Below, in pieces: positions 45,459 to 54,726 of a DNA stretch of 64,000 nt (the stretch's first letter is position 1; each line of letters opens with the position of its first letter). Source of the stretch: JAVKBW01 sp964352715 (GTDB lineage Bacteria; Pseudomonadota; Alphaproteobacteria; UBA8366; Aestuariispiraceae); assembly GCA_964352715.1 (NCBI GenBank), contig CAYGSU010000001.1, positions 1 to 64,000 of the forward strand, given 5' to 3'. Both the position numbers and the translations under genes were made by a program. The notes under the pieces are model-generated. The model saw only the letters and a list, made by a program, of their open reading frames with translations, was not told the DNA's origin and did not search any database.

Positions 45459-45830
45459 CTATTCGTCGATAAGGTCGCTGTATTCCGATGCATCCATCAG
45501 GTCATCGATTTCCTCCGGGTTGTCGGGGATCATGCGGAAAAACCAGGCCTCGCCCTCGGCATCGCCGTTGACCAGACCGGGGTCGTCTTCCAGCGCCGGA
45601 TTGGCTTCCGAGATTTCGCCGGCGACCGGCGCGAAGATTTCGCTGGCCGCCTTCACGGATTCAACAACGGCGACCACGTCGCCCTTTTTCACCTTCTTGC
45701 CGATTTCTGGCAGTTCCACGAAAACGACTTCGCCAAGCTGTTCCTGGGCATGGTCGGTAATGCCGATGGTTGCTTCCTCGCCGTCCAGCAACACCCATTC
45801 ATGGTCTTCGGTGTACTTCATATCCGCCAT
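45459..45830 (-). CDS. gcvH: Glycine cleavage system H protein
   Basis: A 123-residue lipoyl carrier. The lipoyl lysine is in VVAVVESVKAASEI, and the KYTEDHEWVLL opening and EANPAL turn match the family. It starts at ATG 45830 just after the gcvT stop (19-base gap) and ends 102 bases before gcvP. A perfect stem, GCCGGC-TCTC-GCCGGC, overlaps its stop codon (45444-45459) and might affect the gcvP part of the transcript. Confidence 0.97.
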   Translation of the reverse strand: MADMKYTEDHEWVLLDGEEATIGITDHAQEQLGEVVFVELPEIGKKVKKGDVVAVVESVKAASEIFAPVAGEISEANPALEDDPGLVNGDAEGEAWFFRMIPDNPEEIDDLMDASEYSDLIDE

Positions 45831-45849
45831 CTTGGTTTCCTCTTCTCGA

Positions 45850-46977
45850 TCAGGATGGTTTGAAATAACGCTGCGGCACGAAAGGTAGCGCCGCGACATG
45901 ACAGTCAATCTGCCGGCCTCTCACTTCGGCCGAAATTCTTTCACCGAGCACGGCATGCGTGGTCTTCACATAGCCCATGGCGATCGGCTTTCCGAGAGTC
46001 GGCGAAAACCCGCCGCTGGTAACGCTGCCGGTCTGTGCACCGCTGCTGTCTGACAGTATCGCGCCGCCCCTGACAGGGGCCTTGCCTTCAATTGCCAGAC
46101 CGACGCGTTTTCGCGGCGGGCGGGACTGCAATTGCGTCTGGATTACCGATGCGCCGGTAAACCCGCCGTCCTGCCGGCGGCGTTTGGAGATTGCCCAGGT
46201 CAGGCTGGCCTCGACCGGCGTGGTCGATTCGTCGATATCGTTTCCGTGCAGGCACAGGCCGCATTCAAGGCGCAGGGTGTCACGGGCGCCGAGACCGACC
46301 GGTTCGACATCGGGATGGTCCAGCAGGCGCTGCGCGAGATCGACGGCGGCATCGGCGGGAACCGTCAGTTCCACACCGTCCTCGCCGGTATAGCCTGAAC
46401 GGGCGATCCGTATCGGAATGCCGGCAACGGCGCCATGCCGCAGCGACATGAACGGCTGTTGCGGATCCATATCGGACAGGCCGCAGAATATCTCTACAGC
46501 TTTCGGTCCCTGCAGGGCGATCAGCGCGACATCGTTCCGCAGCACCGCCGGGTTCGGTAGTACCGCATTAAGGTCGGCCAGAACCCTGTGCTTGTTGGAG
46601 GCGTTGGCGACGATGCCGAACCCGTCACCGTCGGGGGTTCGCGCAATCATCAGGTCGTCGATGATCCCGCCCTCGGCATTCAGCAGATAGGAATACCGGA
46701 TCGACCCGGGCGGCAGTTTCTCAAGATCGACGGGCAAAAGGCGTTCGATCGCCGCTTCGATGTCGGCCCCGCCCGCGATGTCGATCACGCCCATATGGGA
46801 CACGTCGAAAAGGCCGGCCTTTTCCCGCGTATGGGTGTGTTCGGCGATGATGCCCGGCTTGAACTGAACCGGCATTTCATAGCCGGCAAAGGGCACGAGG
46901 CGCGCGCCAAGTTCGCGGTGCAGGTCGGTCAGCGGGGTTTGCTCAAGATCAGACGAAGACGGGTCGCCAGAAGCCAT
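45850..46977 (-). CDS. gcvT: Glycine cleavage system T protein (aminomethyltransferase)
   Basis: A 375-residue tetrahydrofolate-dependent aminomethyltransferase. FAGYEMPVQF, HTREKAGLFDVSHMG and RLECGLCLHGNDIDESTTPVEA are family signatures; the GFSPTLGKPIAMGYV end is also typical. It is the first gene of gcvTHP, with AGGAGGAAGC as a near-perfect ribosome-binding site and the glycine riboswitch directly upstream, so it is expected to rise with excess glycine. The order T-H-P is the classical one. Confidence 0.97.
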   Translation of the reverse strand: MASGDPSSSDLEQTPLTDLHRELGARLVPFAGYEMPVQFKPGIIAEHTHTREKAGLFDVSHMGVIDIAGGADIEAAIERLLPVDLEKLPPGSIRYSYLLNAEGGIIDDLMIARTPDGDGFGIVANASNKHRVLADLNAVLPNPAVLRNDVALIALQGPKAVEIFCGLSDMDPQQPFMSLRHGAVAGIPIRIARSGYTGEDGVELTVPADAAVDLAQRLLDHPDVEPVGLGARDTLRLECGLCLHGNDIDESTTPVEASLTWAISKRRRQDGGFTGASVIQTQLQSRPPRKRVGLAIEGKAPVRGGAILSDSSGAQTGSVTSGGFSPTLGKPIAMGYVKTTHAVLGERISAEVRGRQIDCHVAALPFVPQRYFKPS

Positions 46978-47002
46978 CTGCTTCCTCCTGCGGTTCTTCG
47001 CC

Positions 47003-47225
47003 CCTTCTGTCCCTGTTGCCTGAGAGTGTCACCTGTTTGATCCGGGAACGGATGAACAAGGCTGTCTCCTTCGGCGGGTAGCGCAAGCCGGTCTCCCGGA
47101 TCGGGCTGCCACTCTCCAGATTTTATTACCGGTCCGATAGTCCTTTTGCCTGAGAGCTTGATGGGGTGCTTACACCTTCGGCGCCGATCCTGCCGTTTCC
47201 AGCCGAATTCGGTCTCTCCCACCGG
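47003..47225 (-). promoter_or_regulatory. Tandem glycine riboswitch upstream of gcvT
   Basis: Read on the minus strand, the first aptamer runs about 47225-47138 with GGGAGAGACC, GCGCCGAAGG, TAAGC and CTCTCAGGCAAAAGGAC. The second runs about 47119-47003 with CTGGAGAGTGGC, CCGCCGAAGGAGA and CTCTCAGGCAACAGGGAC. Both copies show the two hallmark segments (CCGAAGG and CTCAGGCAA-AGG), and the linker between them is short as in cooperative tandem glycine switches. The end lies 25 bases before the gcvT ATG and close to its ribosome-binding site, consistent with translational or transcriptional activation by glycine. The expected partner is the entire gcvT-gcvH-gcvP operon. Confidence 0.93.
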
Positions 47226-47349
47226 ACCGCTTTCTTTCAGTCCGCTATTTTCAGCATACTTCGCCGCAGCAATCCAGACATGATCGCCGGTTTCGCTATC
47301 GGGCGCGACATTCGGTCAATGACAGGGTTTTATTAGGCTTCGGCCAAGA

Positions 47350-47377
47350 AAAATCCCGCCGTTTCAGGCGGGATTTT
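47350..47377 (-). terminator. Rho-independent terminator after the VPLPA-CTERM gene
   Basis: AAAATCCCGCC (47350-47360) pairs with GGCGGGATTTT (47367-47377) around GTTTCA, a perfect 11-bp stem. On the minus strand it is followed by TTTTTC, so it is a good terminator for the VPLPA-CTERM gene, 26 bases after its stop. The segment 47226-47349 holds the presumed gcv promoter; I cannot place its boxes reliably. Confidence 0.85.
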
Positions 47378-47402
47378 CTCGACAGTGATTGCTACGAGGG
47401 CG

Positions 47403-48128
47403 TCAGGCTGTGATAGCCCGGCGGCGGCGCAGCGAGATCAGACCGAAACCGGCCAGCGCGGTCGCCAGCAGTGGCAGGGCCGCCGGCAACGGAACCACGG
47501 TGCCGGTAAAGCTTGCAACGGTAAAGCTGTTCCCCACGAAGCCCGGGATCAGATCCGGGTCAAATACTGAGGCCGCAATGATAATGTTTCTGTATGTCTC
47601 AGCACCGAAGCCCTCAAACGGGTTTGCGACCGGTGGTGCATCACCGGACGAATCCGCCAGCAAGTCGAATGAACTGGCTGCTGCGGCCACACCCGCCGTC
47701 GTCGACAGATCAAACCCGTTCGAGCCGAAAATCACATAATCGTCGATAAACGGATTAAACTTGTTGAAGGAAACCGATACCGGAGACCAGTCTTCAGTCG
47801 GCATTTCCAGCACAATAAACTCTGCTGCTACACCGATGTTGAATCCGAAGATGCTCAGACCCACCGTCGAAAGCTGGTTGCTGCCCAGACCGCCGACACC
47901 GAGGCCCGTCGATGTTTGCGTTACGGTTTGTGCCGTCAGCGAATCGCTGACGCCGGGGATATCACTGGTCGTGTACCGATAGGCGTAGGCGTTCATCACG
48001 CTGCCGTCATCCGAGGTAAAGGGGCTCGAATCTGTAAAATCAAATGTCGATGTTGCCGCCTGGGCGGAGAATGCAGTGGCGACAAGCAACGTCGCCCCCG
48101 CCAATGACGTTAAAAATTTCCTAACCAT
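47403..48128 (-). CDS. VPLPA-CTERM sorting-domain exported protein
   Basis: A 241-residue protein with a signal peptide (about 1-24, ending AFSAQA) and, at the C-terminus, VPLPAALPLLATALAGFGLISLRRRR: a VPLPA motif, membrane helix and Arg cluster. That is the sorting signal recognised by an exosortase of the alphaproteobacterial type, after which the protein is attached to or secreted with exopolysaccharide. The mature part is Ser/Thr-rich with beta structure. ATG 48128 is chosen since AAGGA lies upstream. No exosortase gene is in the window. Confidence 0.88.
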   Translation of the reverse strand: MVRKFLTSLAGATLLVATAFSAQAATSTFDFTDSSPFTSDDGSVMNAYAYRYTTSDIPGVSDSLTAQTVTQTSTGLGVGGLGSNQLSTVGLSIFGFNIGVAAEFIVLEMPTEDWSPVSVSFNKFNPFIDDYVIFGSNGFDLSTTAGVAAAASSFDLLADSSGDAPPVANPFEGFGAETYRNIIIAASVFDPDLIPGFVGNSFTVASFTGTVVPLPAALPLLATALAGFGLISLRRRRAITA

Positions 48129-48293
48129 AATAGAGATCCTTCCCATCTCGACCACAAAGGGTTTTTCACCCGTTCACGGTACCGGCACTCACGTCAAATA
48201 CAATCGACGGACAGGTTGCAATAACAACCGGCATACAACCATGTTAACAGGCATCCATGATTATTTCGTCGGGATTTCCAGTGGAAACAGAAT

Positions 48294-50096
48294 TCAACCA
48301 AAAGGTTTCAGCAGCCGAACCGGCACGACTCCCCGCACCGAATTGGTCAGCAGAATTTCATCCGCTTTATCCAGATCGGCGGGAAACAGGATGCGCTCAT
48401 CGACCCTGCCCGGGTTTTTGGCCAAGAACGCCGCCCGTTCCACGCCGGGCAGCACGCCGCTTCCCAGCGGCGGGGTGGCGTAGCGGCTGCCAAATCGCAG
48501 GAACAGGTTGTGTCGCGACGCCTCGGTCAGCTCGCCGTTCTGGTTCGTGAACAGCACGTCATAGGTGCCGTGCCGCTCGGCCGCCGCCGCCCAAACCCGG
48601 TCATAGAAGTCCCGATCGGTTGTTTTGTAGGCATATCTTATGTCATGCGAATTAACGGCTTCATCACACAGTACCACGTGTTTCGGGCTGGTATCCGCCC
48701 CCAGCGGCTGGGCGGCAATCCTGGTTTCGCCGTCCGGGCCGATCGTCATCCGCACCTTTGAAGGCGCATCCAGCGCCGCCGCTGTCCGACGCAGATCAGC
48801 TTCGACGACGGCGCGGTCGAACGGAAACAGGAAGACCCGCGCCGTATTCTCGACCCGGTCAAGATGCGCCTGCAGGTTCCTGATGCCCTGGTCGGCATCG
48901 CCATACATGCTTTCGAGAAGATCGAACCCGACGGCGGGCCCGAAGGCGAAGCGCGCTTTCAGCAACGTTTCGTCATATTCGTCGGCGGGAACGGAATCAT
49001 AGACGATGCCGGCGCCGATGCCCAGTTCGCCCTGCCCGTCGGGTAGCAGGGTGATGGTGCGGATCGGCACGCTGAACCGCATGTCGTTATCCGGCGTGAC
49101 GTAGCCGATCGCGCCGGTATAGATGCCGCGCGGTTCGGATTCCAGTTCCCGGATGATCTGCATTGTGCGCACTTTCGGCGCACCGGTAATCGAGCCACAG
49201 GGAAACAGTCCGGCGAACAGGTATTTCAGCGATTCCTCGGGCGATACCCGGCAGGAAATCGTCGATGTCATCTGATGCACCGTTTCATAGGTTTCAACCT
49301 CGAACAGCGCGTCCACCGCAACCGTGCCGGGATCGGCGATCCGCGACAGGTCGTTGCGCAACAGGTCGACGATCATCAGGTTTTCCGCCAGCGACTTCTC
49401 ATCGTGCTGCAGGAAGGTCGCCGCCGCTGCATCCGCCGCGCCGTCGTGGTGGCGCGGGGTGGTTCCCTTCATCGGCTTGGTCATCAGCCGGTCGCCGTCC
49501 TTTCGGAAAAACAGTTCCGGCGAGCGGGACAGAACGGTCAGATCGGAAAACGACAGATAGGCGCCATAGGTCACCGGCTGGGTCTTGCGCAGCCGCTGGT
49601 AATAGGCAGCGGGATTGCCGGAAAGACGGAACCGCGCCCGGGTCGTGTAGTTTACCTGATAGGTATCGCCGGCCTCGATATAGGCCTTGATGCGGTCCAA
49701 ATTGTGCAGGAAACCGGGCTGCGTATCGGTGAGGCGGATATCGGACAGCACCACAGCATCATCGTCGATCCGGTCGGCCAGAAAGGCGTCGACCCCGACA
49801 TCGTCCAGAACCCGGCGGCTACGGAACAGACCGACCTGAATCAGCGGTATATCTTCGTCGTGCGGGTGGGTGACGAAGGCCGGGTCGATGACCGGTGCAA
49901 GTTCGTAGGAAAAGTGGCCGGCGACGAACAGGCCGGCCGCCGTCGCGCGGTCGATCTCGGCGAAAACCGCCCGGGCCTCGTCGGCGGTTGCGGCGACAAG
50001 GACGCGTTCCGGGTCCTCGAACAGGATCGACCGGCCATCCTTTGTAAAATTGTCGTCGAAAAGCGCAAAGGGCCCTGCGCCGCTGTTCCTGATCAT
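48294..50096 (-). CDS. pabB: Aminodeoxychorismate synthase I fused to aminodeoxychorismate lyase
   Basis: A 600-residue fusion. Residues about 1-370 are the chorismate-utilising PabB domain: YQVNYTTRARF, LSRSPELFF, PMKGTTPR, NLMIVDLLRNDL, ETVHQMTSTI and FPCGSITGAPKVRTMQII are all intact. About 390-600 is a fold-type IV PLP lyase (PabC-like) domain with YAYKTTDRDFYDR (likely PLP Lys in the AYKTT segment) and NGELTEASRHNLF. The enzyme makes p-aminobenzoate for folate. The glutaminase PabA is not in the window. This joins the folC and gcv genes in one-carbon metabolism. Confidence 0.94.
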   Translation of the reverse strand: MIRNSGAGPFALFDDNFTKDGRSILFEDPERVLVAATADEARAVFAEIDRATAAGLFVAGHFSYELAPVIDPAFVTHPHDEDIPLIQVGLFRSRRVLDDVGVDAFLADRIDDDAVVLSDIRLTDTQPGFLHNLDRIKAYIEAGDTYQVNYTTRARFRLSGNPAAYYQRLRKTQPVTYGAYLSFSDLTVLSRSPELFFRKDGDRLMTKPMKGTTPRHHDGAADAAAATFLQHDEKSLAENLMIVDLLRNDLSRIADPGTVAVDALFEVETYETVHQMTSTISCRVSPEESLKYLFAGLFPCGSITGAPKVRTMQIIRELESEPRGIYTGAIGYVTPDNDMRFSVPIRTITLLPDGQGELGIGAGIVYDSVPADEYDETLLKARFAFGPAVGFDLLESMYGDADQGIRNLQAHLDRVENTARVFLFPFDRAVVEADLRRTAAALDAPSKVRMTIGPDGETRIAAQPLGADTSPKHVVLCDEAVNSHDIRYAYKTTDRDFYDRVWAAAAERHGTYDVLFTNQNGELTEASRHNLFLRFGSRYATPPLGSGVLPGVERAAFLAKNPGRVDERILFPADLDKADEILLTNSVRGVVPVRLLKPFG

Positions 50097-50208
50097 AGCT
50101 GTTCCGCGCCACTCTTCCCTGACCGCGCTGCATACTGCAATTTCCCGGTCAAGGCGAGGGGACGACGCAAATGTTTTTTTACTTCCGGCAGCTGGCCTGG
50201 CCCCGGAT

Positions 50209-51726
50209 TCAGGCTGAAGGCCGAACCCGGCGGTAGGACAAGGCCTCGGCGATAGCGATGCGGCCGACGGTTTCCTCTCCGGCCAGATCGGCGATTGTAC
50301 GCGCCACCCGCATCACCCGGTGATAACCCCGTGCACTGAGTTTCATCCGGCCCGCCGCGTCGTTCAGCAGCGTACGCCCGGCCTCGTCCGGCGCGGCGAC
50401 AGCTTCCAGGTTCTCTCCGTCAGCTTCGGCATTGGTGCGGATCGGCAGACCCAGCGCTTCATAGCGACGCGTCTGTATGTCTCGTGCAGCCGAGATACGT
50501 ACAGCAACATCAGCGCTGGTTTCCGCCGGTGGCGGCAGGGCCAGATCGGCAGGGCTGACGGCGGGTACATCGACGTGAAGGTCGATCCGGTCGAACATCG
50601 GGCCGGATATCTTTGCCTGATAGTCGAGCGCGCATTTCGGTGCACGCGTACAGGCGAGGTCAGGATCGTCCAGATGGCCGCAGCGACACGGATTCATCGC
50701 CGCGATCAACTGCACCCGGGCGGGGTACTCGACATGCGCATTGGCGCGGGCGACAACGGCCCGACCGGTTTCCAGCGGCTGGCGCAGCGCCTCCAGTGCG
50801 CCGCGCTGGAATTCCGGCAGTTCATCGAGAAACAGAACGCCGTTATGCGCCAGGCTGATTTCCCCCGGCTTCGCGCGTGTACCGCCGCCGACAAGGGCTG
50901 GAATGCTGGTCGAATGATGCGGGTCGCGGAACGGGCGCAGCCGGGTCAGGCCGGTTTCGCCGAGAATGCCGGCGACGCTGCGGATGGTCGAAAGCTCCAG
51001 CGCCTCGGCGGCGGACAGCACCGGCAGGATACCCGGCAGGCGATGCGCCAGCATGCTCTTGCCCGCCCCGGGCGGACCGTTCATCAACAGGTTATGACCG
51101 CCGGCCGCGGCGATCTCAAGCGCCCGTTTGGCGCTTTCCTGCCCCTTGATATCGGCAAGGTCCGGCACGCCCGCCCGGCTTTCGGCGACGGCCGGCGGCA
51201 CCGGCTGCGGCAGCGCGAATCGCCCCTTCATGTGATTGACCAGTTCCAAGAGGTCGGTGGGGGCGAGAATATCCGTCTCGCCCGACCAGGCCGCTTCCGG
51301 TCCGCAGGCGGCGGGACAGATCAGGCCACGCCCTTCCGCTGCCGCGGCCATCGCCGCCGGCAGCACCCCGGCGACTGGCGCCAGCCGGGAATCCAGACCG
51401 AGTTCGCCGAGCACGACGAAGGGGTCGATCGCGTCCTGCGGCAGCACATCCATCGCCACCATCAGACCCAGTGCAATCGGCAGATCGTAATGACTGCCCT
51501 CTTTCTGCAGGTCGGCAGGCGACAGATTGACAGTGATGCGCTTCGGCGGCAGGGCCAGCCCGGCGGAGGCGAGCGCGGCGCGCACCCGTTCCTTGCTTTC
51601 CGCAACGGCCTTGTCGGCCAACCCGACAATGGCGAAGGCGGGCAACCCGCCCGCCATCTGCACCTGCACATCGACAAGCTTCGTGTCGATGCCCAGAAAC
51701 GCCACCGTCGTCACATGCGCAACCAT
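50209..51726 (-). CDS. comM: YifB/ComM-family AAA+ ATPase (Mg-chelatase-like)
   Basis: A 505-residue protein. The N-terminal ChlI-like fold begins VAFLGIDTKLVDVQVQM; the AAA+ module has Walker A GPPGAGKSMLAHRL, Walker B LFLDELPEF, sensor and Mg-chelatase C-terminal helices (RGYHRVMRVARTIADLAG). ComM promotes branch migration during natural transformation in some species; YifB in others is of unknown function. A cluster of Cys residues (MNPCRCGHLDDPDLACTRAPKC) around residue 350 is usual for the family. It stands alone between pabB and the GFA gene. Confidence 0.93.
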   Translation of the reverse strand: MVAHVTTVAFLGIDTKLVDVQVQMAGGLPAFAIVGLADKAVAESKERVRAALASAGLALPPKRITVNLSPADLQKEGSHYDLPIALGLMVAMDVLPQDAIDPFVVLGELGLDSRLAPVAGVLPAAMAAAAEGRGLICPAACGPEAAWSGETDILAPTDLLELVNHMKGRFALPQPVPPAVAESRAGVPDLADIKGQESAKRALEIAAAGGHNLLMNGPPGAGKSMLAHRLPGILPVLSAAEALELSTIRSVAGILGETGLTRLRPFRDPHHSTSIPALVGGGTRAKPGEISLAHNGVLFLDELPEFQRGALEALRQPLETGRAVVARANAHVEYPARVQLIAAMNPCRCGHLDDPDLACTRAPKCALDYQAKISGPMFDRIDLHVDVPAVSPADLALPPPAETSADVAVRISAARDIQTRRYEALGLPIRTNAEADGENLEAVAAPDEAGRTLLNDAAGRMKLSARGYHRVMRVARTIADLAGEETVGRIAIAEALSYRRVRPSA

Positions 51727-51834
51727 TTTCCACCCGTCCAGGTTTCGGTGGACACTAGCCGCTCAATCGGGAGACGCCAAACGGGAAATAGACCAGCGGT
51801 GCGCGCATCCGGTGTTCTACCGGAACCGGCGCCG

Positions 51835-52215
51835 TCAGAACGGCAGATTGACCCACGGGTGACGATGGTCGGTGGCATAAACCGCCTGCGTCGGCGACGG
51901 AAAGGACGGGTCGGAAAAAGCCCCGACGGCGACAGCGGTCAGCCCCGGTTTTCTGTGCGCCTTCCAGTATACGGTGCTGCCGCAATCCGGGCAGAAGTGG
52001 TGCATCACGGCATGACCGCTGTCTGATTGCCGTTCGAATTCGGTAGATGCGCCGGAAATGGCCACGGCTTCATCGACAAAAAACGCGGCGATCCCGAACG
52101 CGCTGCCTGTTCTTTTCTGGCATTCAAAACAGTGGCACAGCGTTACCAGGACCGGATCCCGGTCACAGACAACCCGAAGTTGGCCGCAGCAGCATGTCGC
52201 TTCACGTTTCGCCAT
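51835..52215 (-). CDS. GFA-domain (CENP-V-like) protein
   Basis: A 126-residue beta-rich zinc protein. Cysteine pairs CCCGQLRVVC, CHCFECQKRTGS and FCPDCGSTVYW bind two zinc ions as in glutathione-dependent formaldehyde-activating enzyme (GFA) relatives. Most members of the family have unproven activity. It follows gshB (43 bases) on the same strand, which would suit a link to glutathione, but this is context only. Confidence 0.88.
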   Translation of the reverse strand: MAKREATCCCGQLRVVCDRDPVLVTLCHCFECQKRTGSAFGIAAFFVDEAVAISGASTEFERQSDSGHAVMHHFCPDCGSTVYWKAHRKPGLTAVAVGAFSDPSFPSPTQAVYATDHRHPWVNLPF

Positions 52216-52257
52216 CGGCCGACCCTATCAGAAAAGCCGGTCCGGACGCGATGCCCG

Positions 52258-53199
52258 CTACAGTCTGGATTCGATGGCGTCCCACAATTGCGCTTCCAGC
52301 GAGACTTCATCGAAGCGGCCGATTTCCTGCAGGCCGGTCGGGGATGTGACGTTGATTTCGGTAAGGTAGTCTCCGATGACATCGATGCCGACGAAAATCA
52401 GCCCCATCTTTTTCAGTGTCGGGCCGATGATCTCGCAGATTTCATGATCGCGCTTGCTCATCACGGATTTTTCCGGCCGTCCGCCGACATGCATGTTCGA
52501 CCGGGTTTCCCCCTCGGCCGGAACCCGGTTCACCGCGCCGGCGGCATGTCCGTCAACCAGAATGATGCGCTTGTCGCCCTGCCGCACGGCCGGCAGATAG
52601 GCCTGCACCATCAACGGGTCGCGCGATGCAGCGGCGAACATTTCCAGCAGCGAATTCAGGTTGCCGTCGCCCTCGCGCAGGTGGAACACGCCGGCGCCGC
52701 CATTGCCGAACAGCGGCTTGACGATGATGTCGCGATGTTCTTTCCGAAATTCCTTGATATCGGAAATGTTCTTGGTGATCAGCGTCGGCGGCATCAGGTC
52801 CGGCCAATGCGTCACCAGCAGTTTTTCCGGCGCATTGCGCACCGAGACGGGGTCGTTCACCACCAGCGTCTTCGGGTGAACAAGCTCGAGAAGATGGGTT
52901 GCGGTGATGTAGGACATGTCGAAGGGTGGGTCCTGCCGCATGAGGATGACATCGACGTCGTCGGCAAGGTCAATCTTCTGTGTCGGTCCAAGGTCGTAGT
53001 GATCGCCCTTCTTGCGGCGAACGGTCATCGGCTGGGCATGCGCCCAGACGGCGCCGTTACCGTAGGTCAGATCGGCCGGGCCATAGTGCCACAAGGCATG
53101 GCCGCGGTTCTGGGCTTCCAGGGCCAGCACGAAGGAGCTGTCGCCCTCGATATCGACAGTAGAAATCGGATCCATCTGGATCGCCACGGAAAGTGCCAT
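52258..53199 (-). CDS. gshB: Glutathione synthetase
   Basis: A 313-residue ATP-grasp enzyme ligating gamma-glutamylcysteine and glycine. [19 protein letters not shown], the [13 protein letters not shown] region, [15 protein letters not shown] (ATP-grasp lysine and Gly-rich loop) and [12 protein letters not shown] with the metal-binding residues are intact. GGGGGAAC precedes the ATG. It lies in the usual alphaproteobacterial neighbourhood downstream of rsmI-yraN. Confidence 0.96.
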   Translation of the reverse strand: MALSVAIQMDPISTVDIEGDSSFVLALEAQNRGHALWHYGPADLTYGNGAVWAHAQPMTVRRKKGDHYDLGPTQKIDLADDVDVILMRQDPPFDMSYITATHLLELVHPKTLVVNDPVSVRNAPEKLLVTHWPDLMPPTLITKNISDIKEFRKEHRDIIVKPLFGNGGAGVFHLREGDGNLNSLLEMFAAASRDPLMVQAYLPAVRQGDKRIILVDGHAAGAVNRVPAEGETRSNMHVGGRPEKSVMSKRDHEICEIIGPTLKKMGLIFVGIDVIGDYLTEINVTSPTGLQEIGRFDEVSLEAQLWDAIESRL

Positions 53200-53230
53200 C
53201 TTGTTCCCCCGGGAAATATTTTGTGCGGTT

Positions 53231-54103
53231 TCAGTTCAGCCGTTTTTTCAGATCGTCAACCAGAGCCTGAACCTGCAACCGGGCATTCTGCCTCGGCTCG
53301 AGATCCATGAAATGGCCGAAGGCTTCGATGGCGGCGCGCAGGTTTCCGGCATTGGCGTGCAGAATCCCGGCATCGCGCCACAGCGTCGGTTCGCCGGGCC
53401 GCATCATCACCATGGTTTCCACCACACCGGCGGCATCGGCCAGGCGCTCGGCATCAACCAGCCGCGTCTTGATGTTGTTCTGCAAGCGGAACAGCACGTC
53501 GCGGTCTGGCACGGTTTCATACTGCGCCGATGCCAGTTCGGACCCCATGCCCTGAATGGATTTCAGCAATTCGCGCAACGACGGCGCATCGCGCTGGATG
53601 CCGTCGAAAAACGGATCGACAACAACCCGTGTTCCGGCAACCTCGACCCTGACAAGAAAATGACCGGGAAACGCGAGGCCATCGACCGTCAGCCCGGCCG
53701 CCCGGCCGACATGGATATAGATGATGCCGAGGGCAACCGGCAGGCCGCGTTTTCGCTCCAGCACCCGGAACAGGTTGGCGTTGCGCAGATCGTCATAGCT
53801 GTCGGAATCGCCGGTGAACCCGGCTTCCAGATGCACGATGCCGGCAAGGCAATCGGCGGCGGTCGCCGCATCGGGCGGTGACGCCCCCATCCGGTCGGCA
53901 AGGTCTGCACCCAGAGCATCAAGCTGCTGCAGCGCACCGGCAATGCTGTCGCCGGGCGATACCGAAACCGGGTCCAGCATTGCCGCCGCCAGTGCCGCAT
54001 GGGCAAGCGGCAGACGACCATCCGGCTGGTCGGTCAGGCCACGCAGAAACCGGCGCGGATCGCCTTGCGCGGCGTCAGGTGGCTGATTTTCGGCTCGGGT
54101 CAT
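53231..54103 (-). CDS. SirB1-family transglutaminase-like / TPR protein
   Basis: A 290-residue protein. The N-terminal half is a SirB1 transglutaminase-like domain with the Leu/Arg-rich [32 protein letters not shown] and the His in [10 protein letters not shown]; the C-terminal half consists of TPR-like helices ([28 protein letters not shown]). Whether it keeps protease or transglutaminase activity is unclear, since the family often lacks the full triad. Its start overlaps the upstream BON gene by 29 bases. It precedes gshB by 31 bases. Confidence 0.88.
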   Translation of the reverse strand: MTRAENQPPDAAQGDPRRFLRGLTDQPDGRLPLAHAALAAAMLDPVSVSPGDSIAGALQQLDALGADLADRMGASPPDAATAADCLAGIVHLEAGFTGDSDSYDDLRNANLFRVLERKRGLPVALGIIYIHVGRAAGLTVDGLAFPGHFLVRVEVAGTRVVVDPFFDGIQRDAPSLRELLKSIQGMGSELASAQYETVPDRDVLFRLQNNIKTRLVDAERLADAAGVVETMVMMRPGEPTLWRDAGILHANAGNLRAAIEAFGHFMDLEPRQNARLQVQALVDDLKKRLN

Positions 54104-54701
54104 CCTTCATCACCATATGATCTGTCACGATGCGCCGGACATAGTCGACCTTGCGGGCATGCGCAACGACACGATCCAGTTCCTGCTGGTTTTGAGCGAT
54201 GCCGAACAGATAAACCGTCCCGTTCACCACTTCGATGGAATAGTTGATGGCCTTGATTTTCTCGTCGATGGTTATCTCGGCGCGAATTTCCGAGGCGATG
54301 ATCTTGTCGCGCGCCTGCGATGTAATGGCGCCGGAATCGCCGATCTGAATTTCGTTGATCACGTCGACCACGCCGCTCTGTTCCCACGAAGACTTGACGG
54401 CGGCCAGCCGGTCATCCTGTGTCGGCACAAAGCCTGTCAGCAGCACCCGGCCCTCGACGACTTCCACATTCAGATTGGCGAAAACATTGATGTCGCGGTC
54501 GAACAAAGCTTTCGAGATCGCCGCTTCGGTAACCGAATCGCGGACGGATTGTTCAAAGCCACGTTCCTGCATTGCCGCCGTGCCCGCTGTCGCGCCTGCA
54601 CCGACCGCCATGCCGACCGGCGTACACCCGGCCAGCGGCAGGGCCGCGACCATAAAGGCTGCCGCCGTTGAAATCAGACTGGTTTTCGTTTGCTTGATCA
54701 T
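54075..54701 (-). CDS. BON-domain lipoprotein (OsmY/Dol P-like)
   Basis: A 208-residue envelope lipoprotein: signal peptide with lipobox LAGC (residue about 25), then two BON (phospholipid-binding) domains, each with the helix-sheet pattern VEGRVLLTGFV and VNGTVYLFGIA. BON lipoproteins of this type (DolP/YraP) help outer membrane integrity. ATG 54701 has AAAGGTGA upstream. The 3' end overlaps the SirB1 gene, and yraN ends 25 bases upstream. Confidence 0.9.
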   Translation of the reverse strand: MIKQTKTSLISTAAAFMVAALPLAGCTPVGMAVGAGATAGTAAMQERGFEQSVRDSVTEAAISKALFDRDINVFANLNVEVVEGRVLLTGFVPTQDDRLAAVKSSWEQSGVVDVINEIQIGDSGAITSQARDKIIASEIRAEITIDEKIKAINYSIEVVNGTVYLFGIAQNQQELDRVVAHARKVDYVRRIVTDHMVMKDDPSRKSAT

Positions 54702-54726
54702 CAAGGTCACCTTTATCGACAATCCG

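Noticed and set aside
43905..45863. Open frame of about 650 codons opposite gcvP/gcvH
   Set aside because: Antisense to gcvP, no recognisable domain and Arg/Gln/His-rich as in shadow frames.
50320..52026. Open frame of about 570 codons opposite comM
   Set aside because: Antisense to comM with biased amino acid content and no domain.
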